From Hemicentrotus pulcherrimus (taxonomy: Eukaryota > Echinodermata > Echinoidea > Camarodonta > Strongylocentrotidae), in contig BEXV01000167.1 in the NCBI GenBank assembly GCA_003118195.1, positions 115,527-179,526 on the forward strand: a stretch of 64,000 bases of DNA, read 5' to 3'. The notes beneath the pieces were generated by a model, which was not told the origin of the DNA, made no database searches, and saw nothing but the letters and a program-made list of their open reading frames with translations. A program made the position numbers and the translations under genes. Shown here in pieces: positions 11,063 to 23,053 of the stretch (position 1 is its first letter; the number at the start of each line of letters is the position of its first letter).

Positions 11063-14000
11063 TATTAACTACTATTCATAAAACATTAATATGGATTCAA
11101 TATGGGCCATGCTTTCGGTTATTGTGTGGAGTAGAATGATGTATGGCAGTAATTTCAGTTCTACCTCCATGACCTTTTCAAGACAACAGATTGGATGATA
11201 GACAGATTGATGAAGGATAGTTGATGGATCAGGTGTGATAAAAACAAAGGATCACCTGAGGCAGGGAGATTCATACTACAGAGGATGTTGATAATGGTAT
11301 CATATCGCATGAACAAATCAATACTAAAATGAATCGTACGTTATTCTACAAGCATCGTATATCAATCGAGCCAACCGTTGAAGAGAAGTGCTATTACCCT
11401 CGGACGGATATCATATAGAAAAATAATGAAATAGAAAAGATAATTCATTATAAAATCCATTGATTACCAATGCTTTGAATGATAGAAAAAATATATTCAC
11501 GTGCTTTACTTGTGCAGATATAGAATACCAAGTTTCTTTTTTTTTTGTAAGGAACTTCTTTAATATTATTCGTTATGGTCAAACTGCTTTTCTGTGTGTG
11601 GCGACAACATTGTTTCGCACTTTTAAATTCAGCAAACAAGTTACACACCGTGATCATATGTGATCGCTTAAGGAACAGTCAGGGTCATCATATATACTTT
11701 TTAAATATTTTTTAATATTTTTTCACTGCATTATTAAAGAGTGAGAAGAAGTTGATGTAGAAGTATATCTATTGTGCCATCAGAAAAAAATATTCTTCAA
11801 AAGAGAATAGAAATCGAGCATGCGAAGTCACGTGTCCACTCCTTGTCATGATTGCTCTCTTGTTCGGTTGGCTGTCTAGTCTTTTTTGTTTGCATTGTGC
11901 TCCTTTCATTGAAGCACTGGAAAAGCCTCAGACAAACGTGTTCAATTCAGAGACATGATTTCACCGAAAAAAGCAGCATCAATTCTTCAATTCAAAGATT
12001 TGAACTAGAACCAAAGCCACACGCGCTAGCAACAAGAAAAGAACAGTCCATACTCTCCACCCACACCACTTTCAAATTAAACAACACTCCAGAATCCAAA
12101 ATACTAATCTACAAACACATTTTCCCTTGGGTTCACGTGACCTTTATGCTGCTGAATGAATCGCAAATCGGCAGCCTTTTCATACCTTAAGTCAATACAC
12201 TAGAACATCATCTTTTGAAGCGTGGTCATTATGATCCGCTTGGTTGTGATCAAGTCACGAGATGACGCCAAGACCTCATTTCCACACATCTGATGAGAAT
12301 TAGGTATCCCTGCACAGGCTGGTCGAGATGCCTAGCTCTCCGTTCTTCATTTAATGTCTTAACAAATATGGGCGGCCTTTAATGTCATAGATCAGACGAG
12401 GCGAAAAAAACACGCCGCTAATTCGAGATCCAGATCACGTTTTCTCTCCTGACTTCTGTTTGCATCCTCTCTCACAAGTGTAACAGTCTCAAGACCTCGA
12501 CTTTGAAAATGACGAAGAATTGCTCTGTTTTTAAAACATGCATCAATCATTCAAACATTCTAAGCAAAACATATGTGCTAAGTTCATTACAGAAGCTCCG
12601 CTTCAAACCGTACTAGCTGTTGTTATCTTTGAGTAGTACTGTACACTTTAATTATCTGATGTTATGGTTACTTGAAGTACCAAATGTTGGGAGACGGAGA
12701 CTAGCAAAGTGAACGAGGGGTGCGCTTGTGGGTGTGCGATAAGGCGTGCGTAAATAATGACCCAAATATGCCTGGCGAGTGAATGAAATAATGAGATGGA
12801 GAGACTGGTTCGACGTAGAAGTACCGGTATAAAGAAGTCAATAATTCTATTTGCTCCAGAAGTGGTAGATGAATGTCATTTTCAGAACATAAGTACACAT
12901 TAAAACATAGAAAATAGAACTTCAACGCTAGTCAGCTAGATGCCCGGACCGCGCATTTAAAGAGATGGCACCAAAATCATCAATGAAAGATGATACAAAA
13001 TTAAACAACAAGTTTAGAAATTGAATACTTATGGATTATGAGCAACATTTGAAATACATATATTTACATAAAGTGTAAAAAATAGGCTGACAAATAGATT
13101 ATGGAATCACGAAGCATTTCGATCATTAGAAACCGTGACTACTTTGCTTAAAATATACACAATTTTAAAGGCAATCGGTCGAATATAACTATAAAATGAT
13201 GTGCTTACATCAAAGTGAACATACGGTAGGTACTGTAAATAAAGTTGTAAACATCCAGTCCGTAGAGAATGAAAACCACACGAAACCAAGATAAATATTA
13301 CATAAGGTAACCTAAAACAAGGAATCAAGCATGCTACAAGTATGTATGACAAGTATCTTTTTTTTCGGTGCTTTTGGAACCACTTTCATGTTTGATTTAT
13401 TATAATAAAGCTGTCAACTTCATCGATTGATATCTTATTTTATTGTTATGTTTTATTATGAAGTATATAAATTTGCATTATGACTCAATGTGCGATTGCT
13501 GGATTGTATTCATTATTCAAACCTACAGATATGCCTCCTAGGGTGCATGCATTGCAACTTTTAACATGTTTTCCTTACATAAACACGGTAAACATGGTGT
13601 AAACTGTCATGCCACACGCGAGTGAATCACAAAATTCATATTAACGTAAAAAAACGTCATGAATAGATTGGCACAATGCATCGCAGGTCAAATTATTGTA
13701 ATTCGATTTATTTCCCCTCATAGAACAAACCAATGCATAGAATCAAACCAAACAGAAAAAAACGCCCACCAATCAATGAACATATATTTATTCGTAACAT
13801 CATACTCCGAGTCCAATATTTTTCAAATTAAGGGCAATTTAAATGTTCATCGATGCCTAGGACCAATGCAAAATACGAAGTACTGCATTTATACGCCTTA
13901 TACAATCCACGTACAGGATGGCAGTCGGATATATCGGATATATATTTTGTAATATTTGATTACTAGCATTTCAAATGGTCGATATCATATATTTTGACCA

Positions 14001-17000
14001 TTCATGATACTAAACGTAATGGTCACACAATCATATCACAGCAAAAAAACCTATTTCTTAAATTCGTCCTGCAATTGAAATGTTTAATAGATTTTACAAT
14101 ATTCGTATGTCAAATTTGACATAAGAGGTTATGGTATAACCGTTTACATATTACTTTAAATTTGATTATATATGAAGAATGAAGCCAAATGGCTAACGAA
14201 ATATTTACATTATGTATATTAGTACATCAGTACTACTGTACATGATCATAAATTGAACATGGAAATCAATTCAATGTTACTTCATTAAATGCCTATCATT
14301 TCATAAATAAATTGCATATCGCTTTCTATCGGATTCTAGTCGGTGCATCGGAAACTATCTGAATATAGATACCTCATGTTACAGTCCAGAAAATAATAAT
14401 AAAATGCGGTTAGTTTGGTAGTATGAATGAACAAAAGAAAACTCTAATTTAAACTTTAGATAAACTTGCTAATAGGAAAGCAGTGCGCTTCAATTGGTGT
14501 TCATGCAATACGACCTTCCATATTCCATATGGAAATGGCATGGGAAGTTGTAGATGTGTAATATCCATATATCCGATAAGGGACGCAAAAAAAAGCCTTT
14601 TGCACTTTTGCGAAATTGTGTCCAATCACGATCAAACGAATTTTCGTTCGAATTGGGGGTGAAATACAGGGTATCTTACCGGATTTAAAACTAGCAATAT
14701 TTTGTGATTCGTTACTGGTTGTCTTCACCATGAGCATGTGAATTTTGTAAACACAAGCTCTCATAACTGCGCGGTTATTATTCCAAATTACAGATGAGGA
14801 AGTTCCAATCTCCTCTGTCTTGCTTTCGCAATGACAATATTTTCCCTATTTTAACAGTAACTATGGCCGCGTCATACCAAAAGACGTTAAAAGATGGGAG
14901 TTGTTGCTACCTTGTTTGGCGTTCAACAAAAAGGGATAGAGCAACGTCGAACTGGCACTGCTCAGTGGTTGCCTGGCTCACGATCAATTGGGCAAAAAGA
15001 ATTTCCGTTTCGGTTTAATAAAATTTGGAGTGGACTATTAGGCTATTATTATTATTATTACAGAATTTAAAACTTGTTAACCACTAGGTTTCAATAAACT
15101 TCAAAGGGTGGACTTATGATAAATGAACTAAGTAGAACATATTATATGTAGGCCTACGTATAGAAACCATTCTTTCCTAGTAACAAATTCCAATATTTCA
15201 TGCTATATCATATCATATTGGTATAAAGGAATCGGATTTCATATTGTGATTGCTTGGGCATATTTCATCAACTATTCCTAACTCGATTTCTGCGGATGGT
15301 TGAAATGCTTCAAATTTCAACACCAACTCGTGGCGCAATTCCTGGCAAACTACACACCTTTGTCAAACAGTAATTTCCATCAGATTTTCGAGGATTTCGG
15401 AGGTTTCATTAGGTTTTGACCCACATCACCCCCTTGCAAAATTCCCAGGCGACCTTCTGGCGGTATAGAATTCAGGATACGTTTACTGAAATGGAGATGA
15501 AAACGTGATGGATTCATAGTGTTATGTATCGGGTTGCGACAAATTATTACTGTTTCTCGAGTTGTTCATTAAATCACCCTGATAACCTAGACACCATGGA
15601 GCGCCAGAAAGCTTCATTTTTCTTCACCTTTTTGTTTTTCCTAAGACGCTTGTCAAAATCACGTGGCCTGTAGTGAAAAATAATAAGCGTTTACATTCTA
15701 AGCTGTTCATAATTGAGTTGGTATTGGATCAACTAGAATATGTGCGAAGAAGACAACAAAAAACAACAGGAAAAAGTAGCATTGATATTCCAAACGCAAA
15801 AAAAAGTTGTCTAGAAAAATAAAGTTACTCGCAATTCTTTCTTCTTGTTCAGCCAGATTATGGGAGGAATAGATCCCCGCCTTTTGTGACCTCCAGGGAA
15901 ATCAGAGGTATTAGAAATAATATCAAGTTCGAAATTGATATTGATACAGCAAATGCATAACGAGTTCGTGAAAAGCTTTTGTCAAAGTTAAGTAGCCTGC
16001 GCATATATTTCAAACATTTCTGACGCATCATATCCGATACGTACTAGTATCAGTCCTGTCATTGATATTCGTAACAATTTCACATTTCGGGGATGATCCA
16101 TCAGCCCAAAACATGCACTGTGCAGTATCTCATCTTCTTTTCAAGCTTCAATCGCCATCGTATCTTCCTTAGGCTTTCATTAAACAGACATCTGCAGGCT
16201 ACACGACGCCGCTCTGAGGATAATATTTAAGGAACCTCCCTGGAGGAGGCAGCTCATGCTTATGCGATAATTCTTGAATTATGGCTGTCGTAAACTTCAC
16301 TGAAAGGGTACATCATTGCCGATTTTAGATAAACATTGTGTCGGATTACGAGGGAGTTTGATTAAAACATCGCTAACACGAATCTCCCCTGGTAATATGC
16401 CTCGGACTCTGTCTTAAATCGTAAATCAGTCTCGTCCTTTTCCACTCTACATCTACCACCTGTTCTGCCGACCCTAATACTTGATAACGAACAGGAGCGA
16501 TGCTAAGTTTTTATCTTTATGTGCTTCTTCATTTACTCATGTTCTTCCCAAGTTCCTGTTCAATAATTTCCTTTTGACTTCGATGATTTGCTTGAAAAAT
16601 TGGTTTTGTATTTCCAAATTCCAAATTCCAAATCTAATATTACACACCATGGATAAAGCATCTACAAAGAACCCACTGAATCTGTGACAAAGGGGATACA
16701 ATCATGTTCGTCTCTATTGCTTACGAAACATGTTTCTTTCCAGACAAGATGTCAATTTAATGTTAACCCAGATAGTCTTACAACTGTCTCGCATCTTCCT
16801 TAGATTCGGGTTTCATCATAATCCATCACAACGTGTTTACTCTGGGGCTCCTAAACTATTGTAAACCATTGTAAACCATGTATCAGTCTGCTAAAAAAAG
16901 GACATTAGCGATGCTCCCGAACCTTCTAAGCGTCTTCTGACATTGATTGAAATCAGCTTATTATTTGCTTCTTAAGAAATCTTTTTTTCAACATTGTGTA

Positions 17001-18690
17001 TGACATAATAATCATATAACAGTTTCAATGAACCTACATACTTATTACATTGTATTAAATGCCATTTGTATTTTAAGCGCAAATAATTAAATGGTATAAT
17101 GTATACCTTAAGAATACAACGTGGCATTGTTTTTCCGGATTCAAACTAATTTCAGCTATCAAAAACGCTATCACAGATTTCTGTAATTTATGCCTTACAA
17201 AGGCAAACTTCTAATAGCCTTCAACGCAAATAATAATTGAATTGATTTGGCCATCAGTAGTAGATTGAGAAAATGATCATTCCATCTTAATCTAAACTTC
17301 TCACTTATAGACTCGTAGATTGATGAAGTGTGGTATTTTCTTTAAAAGAAATATTCTTTAGAATTCAAAGTGAACTTTTTGTTGGCGTTCTCCAAAAGTT
17401 TTCACTCCATCAAATCAATAGTGACGCTGAAGACGACAGAACGTCTTCTTTGTGACCCCCCCCTCTCTCTCTCTCCCTCAAGAATGCACTTTGTATATTT
17501 CGCACTTTTTGAATGGGTCCATTTCACTTCTGCTCTCGAGATCGTATCTATATAGACTAAGCCGGACATTGCAGATAGTTAATTGATGTCTAAAGGCGAA
17601 TGTCATTAACAGTATCTACAAGTCACGAGAAATCAGCGAGAAATGCGGGTCCAGGGCACGTTTTAGAGACCATCTTTTATTCTCCTTTACGTTTTGCTCT
17701 TTATCTCCACCATCAATCCCTCAGACGATGCTTCGTATGGAATCCTCTCTCTGTCTTTAATTTCTCGGTATCTGGAAGTAACGACAATGGCGGATAATAG
17801 GGGGAGAGGGAGAATATTGCCAGGATAATGGAATCAACTTTCGTAAGCGAGCCCTAAAAAACTGCCACAATGAATAATCCTTCTTGTCAAAGTCAAATGA
17901 TTAACTATCCCATTAACTAGTAGCCCTACTATAAACAGAAGCGTGAAGCACCCAAAATCAACGATTTTTTTACGAAATACTGCAAAAGTCTACAATATAT
18001 ATTGATATATTCAATTACTCCCAATGTTTCATTGGTATTCAGTTGGAAGATTAGATTAGCTCTTTGTAGCTTGAGTTTTAAACTGGTATAAAGAGACTGA
18101 AATTATCATCTAGCATATTTAATTGATAGTTGACTCATTTCATACCTAAGCCCATCCTATGGGTAAAAAAAAACACACGATATTAATTACATGCAACTGT
18201 TGGCCTCAAAATTTAGCTTGATTGATAAAAAATACGAATCCAACCCTTCCTCTGTGATGCAGCTCACACCTCGTTTAACATTATCAAAAATGCCATGTTT
18301 CTTTGCGTGAAGCTCGAAGCATGAAGCTTGTCTGTATAGCCATTATTTGTTTATAAACAGCTCTTTAACACTTTTAAGGACATTGTGCATTGTTAACATG
18401 GTAATGTTTGTATACATGATGATTCAATAATGAATATCTCACATTTTTTTACCCATAATTCGTGTTTGAGTCTATGTAGACCAACCCAATAATATACATA
18501 ACCACATTTTCAAGAATGACCACCTCGATTCTTGATGGCTTTTTACAGAAAGAATTAAATATCTTTTAATAATAAGTTAGATTAGGATGACAAAACTTGT
18601 TTCACAGTCGAGAATAGATTACGTTTTAAAACTTGTTCCATTTATGAACTAAACCGCCCCGTCTTTACGTTAAGCTAGCTGTAAATTCCG
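11063..18690. other. AT-rich non-coding stretch, no gene seen
   Basis: Frames are short, and the longest (plus strand, 11852-12190, 112 codons) starts with a hydrophobic segment but matches no family I know. Small structures are a perfect 12-base palindrome TTCCATATGGAA at 14523-14534, an ATT run at 15044-15060, three copies of TTCCAAA at 16612-16632, two copies of ATTGTAAACC near 16858-16877, and a C-run joined to CT repeats at 17457-17476. Confidence 0.55.
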
Positions 18691-18821
18691 GGCCTTGTTT
18701 CATGAAACTTGTTATCAAATATCAATAATTCAATGCTAAAATTCTATGACATGTTGCTCTCAGCCAATCAAATGCCACAATGTCAGTAGCATAAGCTACT
18801 GACATTTTATGAAACAGAGCC
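18691..18821. mobile_element. Short MITE-like element with TTTCATRAAA ends
   Basis: The left end (GGCCTTGTTTCATGAAAC, 18691-18708) and the right end (18804-18821) are inverted copies matching at 14 of 18 positions. Inside, AATGTCAGTAGC at about 18779-18790 pairs perfectly with GCTACTGACATT after a four-base loop. At 131 bases with inverted ends and no coding capacity, it fits a miniature non-autonomous DNA transposon. Elements beginning with similar words are common in marine invertebrate genomes; that is from memory. No target-site duplication is obvious. Confidence 0.6.
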
Positions 18822-21800
18822 ATGAACTTCGGTCCCCGGTTTTTTATCTAAATATTTGGAACAATTGTTATCTGAGACCTAGTTTCAAAGCAGCATTATT
18901 GTACAACTACATCTAATGATGGATGCCAGCTTTCAGACTGAAATCCTTTCAAACGCGCGCTCTAATCCAGACTGCTTCTTGACGATGATCATCATCGCCC
19001 CATAAATGCCACTTTTTTGTTGTTTACTTTCGCTTGTTTATTAGCCGTCTAAGTTAGCTTGAGGCTAGAGCCAAAGACACCTGCAGAGGGGCTCTCCGTG
19101 TGAAAAAAAATCAATTATGTTCCCATTCCAGGTAAAAAGGTAAAAACAGATAATGAGGGAATATATTCAGAAAGTACGAGGTAGTGAAATTAATGTCAAG
19201 ATATGACATTTATTGTTTCAGCATTACGGTTTCAACCTTTTTGGCGCAAGTGTGTGTAGGTAGACAATAAACATCACTCATATTCTTTGGTATTTTATGG
19301 AAATAAATCATACTGGACATGCTGAAAACAGATGGTGATCATTTATGCTCATTCAACAGACTTGATAACTAAATCATGATGAATATATAACGTGTGAATC
19401 AATTACTCATTAGACGACAAACTTTTTTGGGCCATCTCAGTAAAGAGAAGAAGAGACTGAAACAGGTGGAGAAGAATGGATGTAGAGAGCGGATGTGGAA
19501 ATGGATGAAGATGGAGATAATAAGATAAGAGCCCGAGATTGTCAACTAATACAGTACGGAAAATATAGGTTCTATTATAATGTATCTTAACGGATGACAA
19601 TTTAAAAGAAAAAATATTATTTCAACATATAACAAATATTCAAGAAAAAACAAATGGTACTGCGTGTACTTCGAAGGTCATCCGGCTTTGATAATGTAGG
19701 TGTTAAGTATAATTAATACAGTCAGTAGAATAATCTAAACTTGTATGAGCTAACGCAACGACCTACATCATGATGATGCGCTGGATGAATGGAAAAAAAT
19801 CCAGCGATGAGTATGAACCGCTGTATATTTTAGCGCGAACGTGCACGATGGACATATTATTCGAAGAAACTCAGCGCAACCTGTTAAGTGTTGCGTTAGT
19901 TCAATATTGATTTGTCACATATTCTCAGAAAGCCCTCTGGAGAGAGAGCGTGTTTTAATCGCTTGAATGGAAAATGGCTCACTATTTCTCGCCGTATTTA
20001 TCTCTTAATAGCTTGGTATGGTCACATCCTTTCCCCGAGGAAACATTTTTATTCTAGTTTAAAAGAACACCACTTGAATCTCCCTTTGTAGAATGTCAAT
20101 ACATCTTTTGATAATCTAATTGCTATTGCTTTGGGCGAACAGTAATGTAAGCTTCCTTCTCAGAATTTAAAGAAATCAAACGATTTTACCAAGAAAGCGG
20201 ACACACGTTGTCTCCTACAAAAAATTTAACATCTGTCAAACTTCGATTTCAATCAATAGAGTAAAATAAATCATCATTTCAAATTAAACTAATATCAGAC
20301 CGGGGAAACATACCTATTTAAATAAATGTGCTTAATGTTTGTTCCTTTATTGCCGTATGATAAAATCAGATAAAATACATTCAAAGTAATCATACAGAGA
20401 TAAGGAACAAAATACGGCTGGTAGCCCATTTTCAGCTGCAACTATATTGTTGCAGATGGTCTTCCACGGGGCCAGTTTATACAATACACAAAGATAGTAA
20501 TAAACATAGTATTAGACATGAAAACAGTATAAATAATTATGAAGTATCAGTTGAAAACATCATTTAAACCTTAAACCTTCTAAACAAAAGGGCGAAAAAA
20601 ACGCAAAGGCAAGTTTTTAGAAAGGTGACAAGTCTTTTGAACGAAACCCTTACAATAAAGAAATATTGTTTTCTTCCCTTAGGGGAAACTCTACCGGGTT
20701 AATAAAATTTCCAGGGGGCATTCTCCCTCTTCATCAGAGAATATATCAAAGCAAAATATCAAGAAAATTTATTCCACTGTGCCCCGCAGTATAGTTTCAA
20801 TGAAGTGGGGAATTATTACAACATTGCACCTTATACGTGTCAGTATCTGAGATCGAATTTAACAGACAGCGTTGCTCTACTTCCATTTTAAATTGATACA
20901 AATAAACCATTCTATAGTCCAAAGACATATGCTATACAAATTGTGGTGGTAGTGTTTATGAACTTTATATCAAAAAAAAAAAATTACCCACATAAACAAA
21001 ACATACGCGTTTTTGTTTACAGTAAAAGGCCTGGAAATTCAAAGACATTTGATTTCGGAAATCCCATCATTCTCTCAGGATGTGGTAAGTTGGGGGAGTG
21101 CGGGGGAGGGGACTGGGAGGGGTTTGAGCAAAAGAAAGAACCCCCCTGGAATATGATTTCGGGAATCATATCGACCCCCTTCTGCCTCTTTCAGTAGGGA
21201 GGGTGATGGGGGGGGGGATCCCAATGTGTTTTATATTCCAAAAGCTTGAAAGAGGGCCGGTGGACTTGTTATCCCGAGTATACAACAAATTATAGCCCCC
21301 AATTTCCAGTTCTAGGCCGGTTAATTTTTTTTCTTCTCCGGAATATATAAATTCTGGCTCTAAACAAGGCTTTTCATGTTCATCCTCTGCCTGATGGAGC
21401 GGGGAGTCTACCTACAGAAAGGGTGATGTAAAGTAACACAACTTACCCCACTCTGCCGTAAGTGGAATTGGCAGGGGTGGGCCAGATGTCCAGACCCCTT
21501 CCATCGTTGACATCGGGTATATTCATGGCTGGACGTTGGTCCCTGTTAATAACAAAAAAAAAAAAATATTATCTGGTTAGAGTTAAACGCTTGACTTTAT
21601 CTTGTCAGAAGTCCATTTTCGTGTATTACAGAAGATTTCAAATCATTCATGTTTTTGCTCCAGTTTTGACACTGAAAGCACAACGAGGTTCATGTAGTAG
21701 TCTCACACGTATACTGTAAAATGATCACCTATTTTCAGATTTAGGATAACGCATGCAACACAATCGCCGTTTCCCTTTCTTAGGTTCTACCAGTTCTTAA

Positions 21801-22928
21801 TTGAAGAGTTAGAAGACTTATCGTAATGTAATGAGGTTCACAAGGCATTAAATGTCTCTGCTTGGTTATCCGACCATAAAGATAGATGCACTTATCCGAG
21901 CTTTAAGAGCGATGAAAATAAACAATCCAACGTGTCCTTTTCCGCCTCTCAAAATATATGATCAGCAACTTGTCGTGTGGCGCCGTTTATGGCGAAGGGT
22001 GCTCCTGCTGTTTACTGTGTTACCTAACGAGGCAAACGAGCCTGACCTTATCTGTATTAAACCAAAATGATTATAAATCAAATGTCAAGATCTCGACATT
22101 GTTGTTTCCTTTATGACATTGCAGTGTCCATGTACTCCAACCTGGTTCTTCTTTTCTCGGCCAAATTGAATTTGAATTAACCCTCTATGACGTAATTTGG
22201 GGCACGCGGTGCGCGTAAATAGGAATCAGGATGTCCTCGCTTGGACTGCTAAACCTCATGCTGAGGGGCGGCTCATGGATAACTAATGTCATTTATGCTG
22301 CCTTTACAATCAATATTTGCAGTCCAATAATTAAGGTTTACCGTGTTTCTGATGATGATACCCATAAATGTCAGAGTCACTTTGACAATTACCTTGACTA
22401 ATACATATCTCCTTTCACGCCCATTATCCGTAATTTTGTCAGAGGTTGTGTGGCTAGGATCGAGTCAGCCCAGCTTCGTTCAGTTGACGTAGACGAGATT
22501 TTCCCCGTATTTTTAGAGCATCGTAAACATGGCAGAATAGCAGGAGAAATATATCCCAAGCATCAAAAGCCTTGCAAGTACATGTACGTTATACATTGTA
22601 AACAGAAGTATGCATGTATGCATGCAAGTATGCATTTTTATTAGATCGCAATCATTAGTTTGGTTATCCAACGAAACCACCACAAGGGCGTCATGATTTC
22701 ATTTACCCTTCAAGGTCAATGACAAAAGGGACTTTTAGATTGAGTGGACGAGAACACGACGAGCGCCGACTGATCATGCGTGTCAATGTACTCAACTGCC
22801 CATGTTGACTACAATAAGAAATCTTGTAGATTGCATCCGACGTTATACATGCATGCAGGAAGTAGCATGACGGACAAAGAAAGAGGACAAAATATACATT
22901 TCCTCATTCTACCTTTAACAATTGTTGT
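18822..22928. other. Non-coding stretch with G-rich and hairpin motifs
   Basis: No gene recognised. Items seen are a perfect 8-base stem (CGCTGGAT with ATCCAGCG) at 19779-19806, a G-rich stretch at 21070-21240 holding a quadruplex motif, and GTATGCAT-type repeats at 22607-22635. Frames at 20943-21197, 21462-21719, 21852-22070 and 22450-22644 are short and of unknown meaning. Confidence 0.55.
21092..21122 (+). other. G-quadruplex motif
   Basis: Five G-tracts (5, 5, 4, 3 and 4 Gs) are separated by loops of one to four bases on the plus strand, which satisfies the usual G3+N1-7 pattern. Another G-run follows at about 21208-21218. Confidence 0.7.
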
Positions 22929-23053
22929 GGTAGATAAAAGAACATCCCTTCACTGCTATTATGTAAAAATGTGAAGAACAGGTGAATATGCATGTGACAC
23001 CTGTTCTACACATTTTTACATAATAGCAGGGAAGGGATGTTCCTTTGTCTACC
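22929..23053. repeat. Long near-perfect inverted repeat (foldback hairpin)
   Basis: The left arm 22929-22984 and right arm 22998-23053 are each 56 bases and complementary at 52 positions, with no indels and a 13-base loop (AATATGCATGTGA). One of the four differences would be a G-U wobble in RNA. Arms begin with GGTAGA and end with CAGGTG. There is no coding content beyond accidental frames that run through both arms. It could be a foldback transposon, a recent inverted duplication, or the source of a hairpin RNA. The arms are longer than a typical animal pre-miRNA stem. Confidence 0.9.

Noticed and set aside
21023..21084. Possible 62-base exon between TTTACAG and GTAAGT
   Set aside because: The splice words are good, but the product is unrecognised, the donor lies in a G-rich island, and no neighbouring exon can be joined to it.
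22201..22211. GGCACGCGGTG, an 11-base match to the seed side of miR-124
   Set aside because: The following bases do not continue the mature sequence, and there is no complementary arm within 100 bases on either side to make a precursor hairpin.
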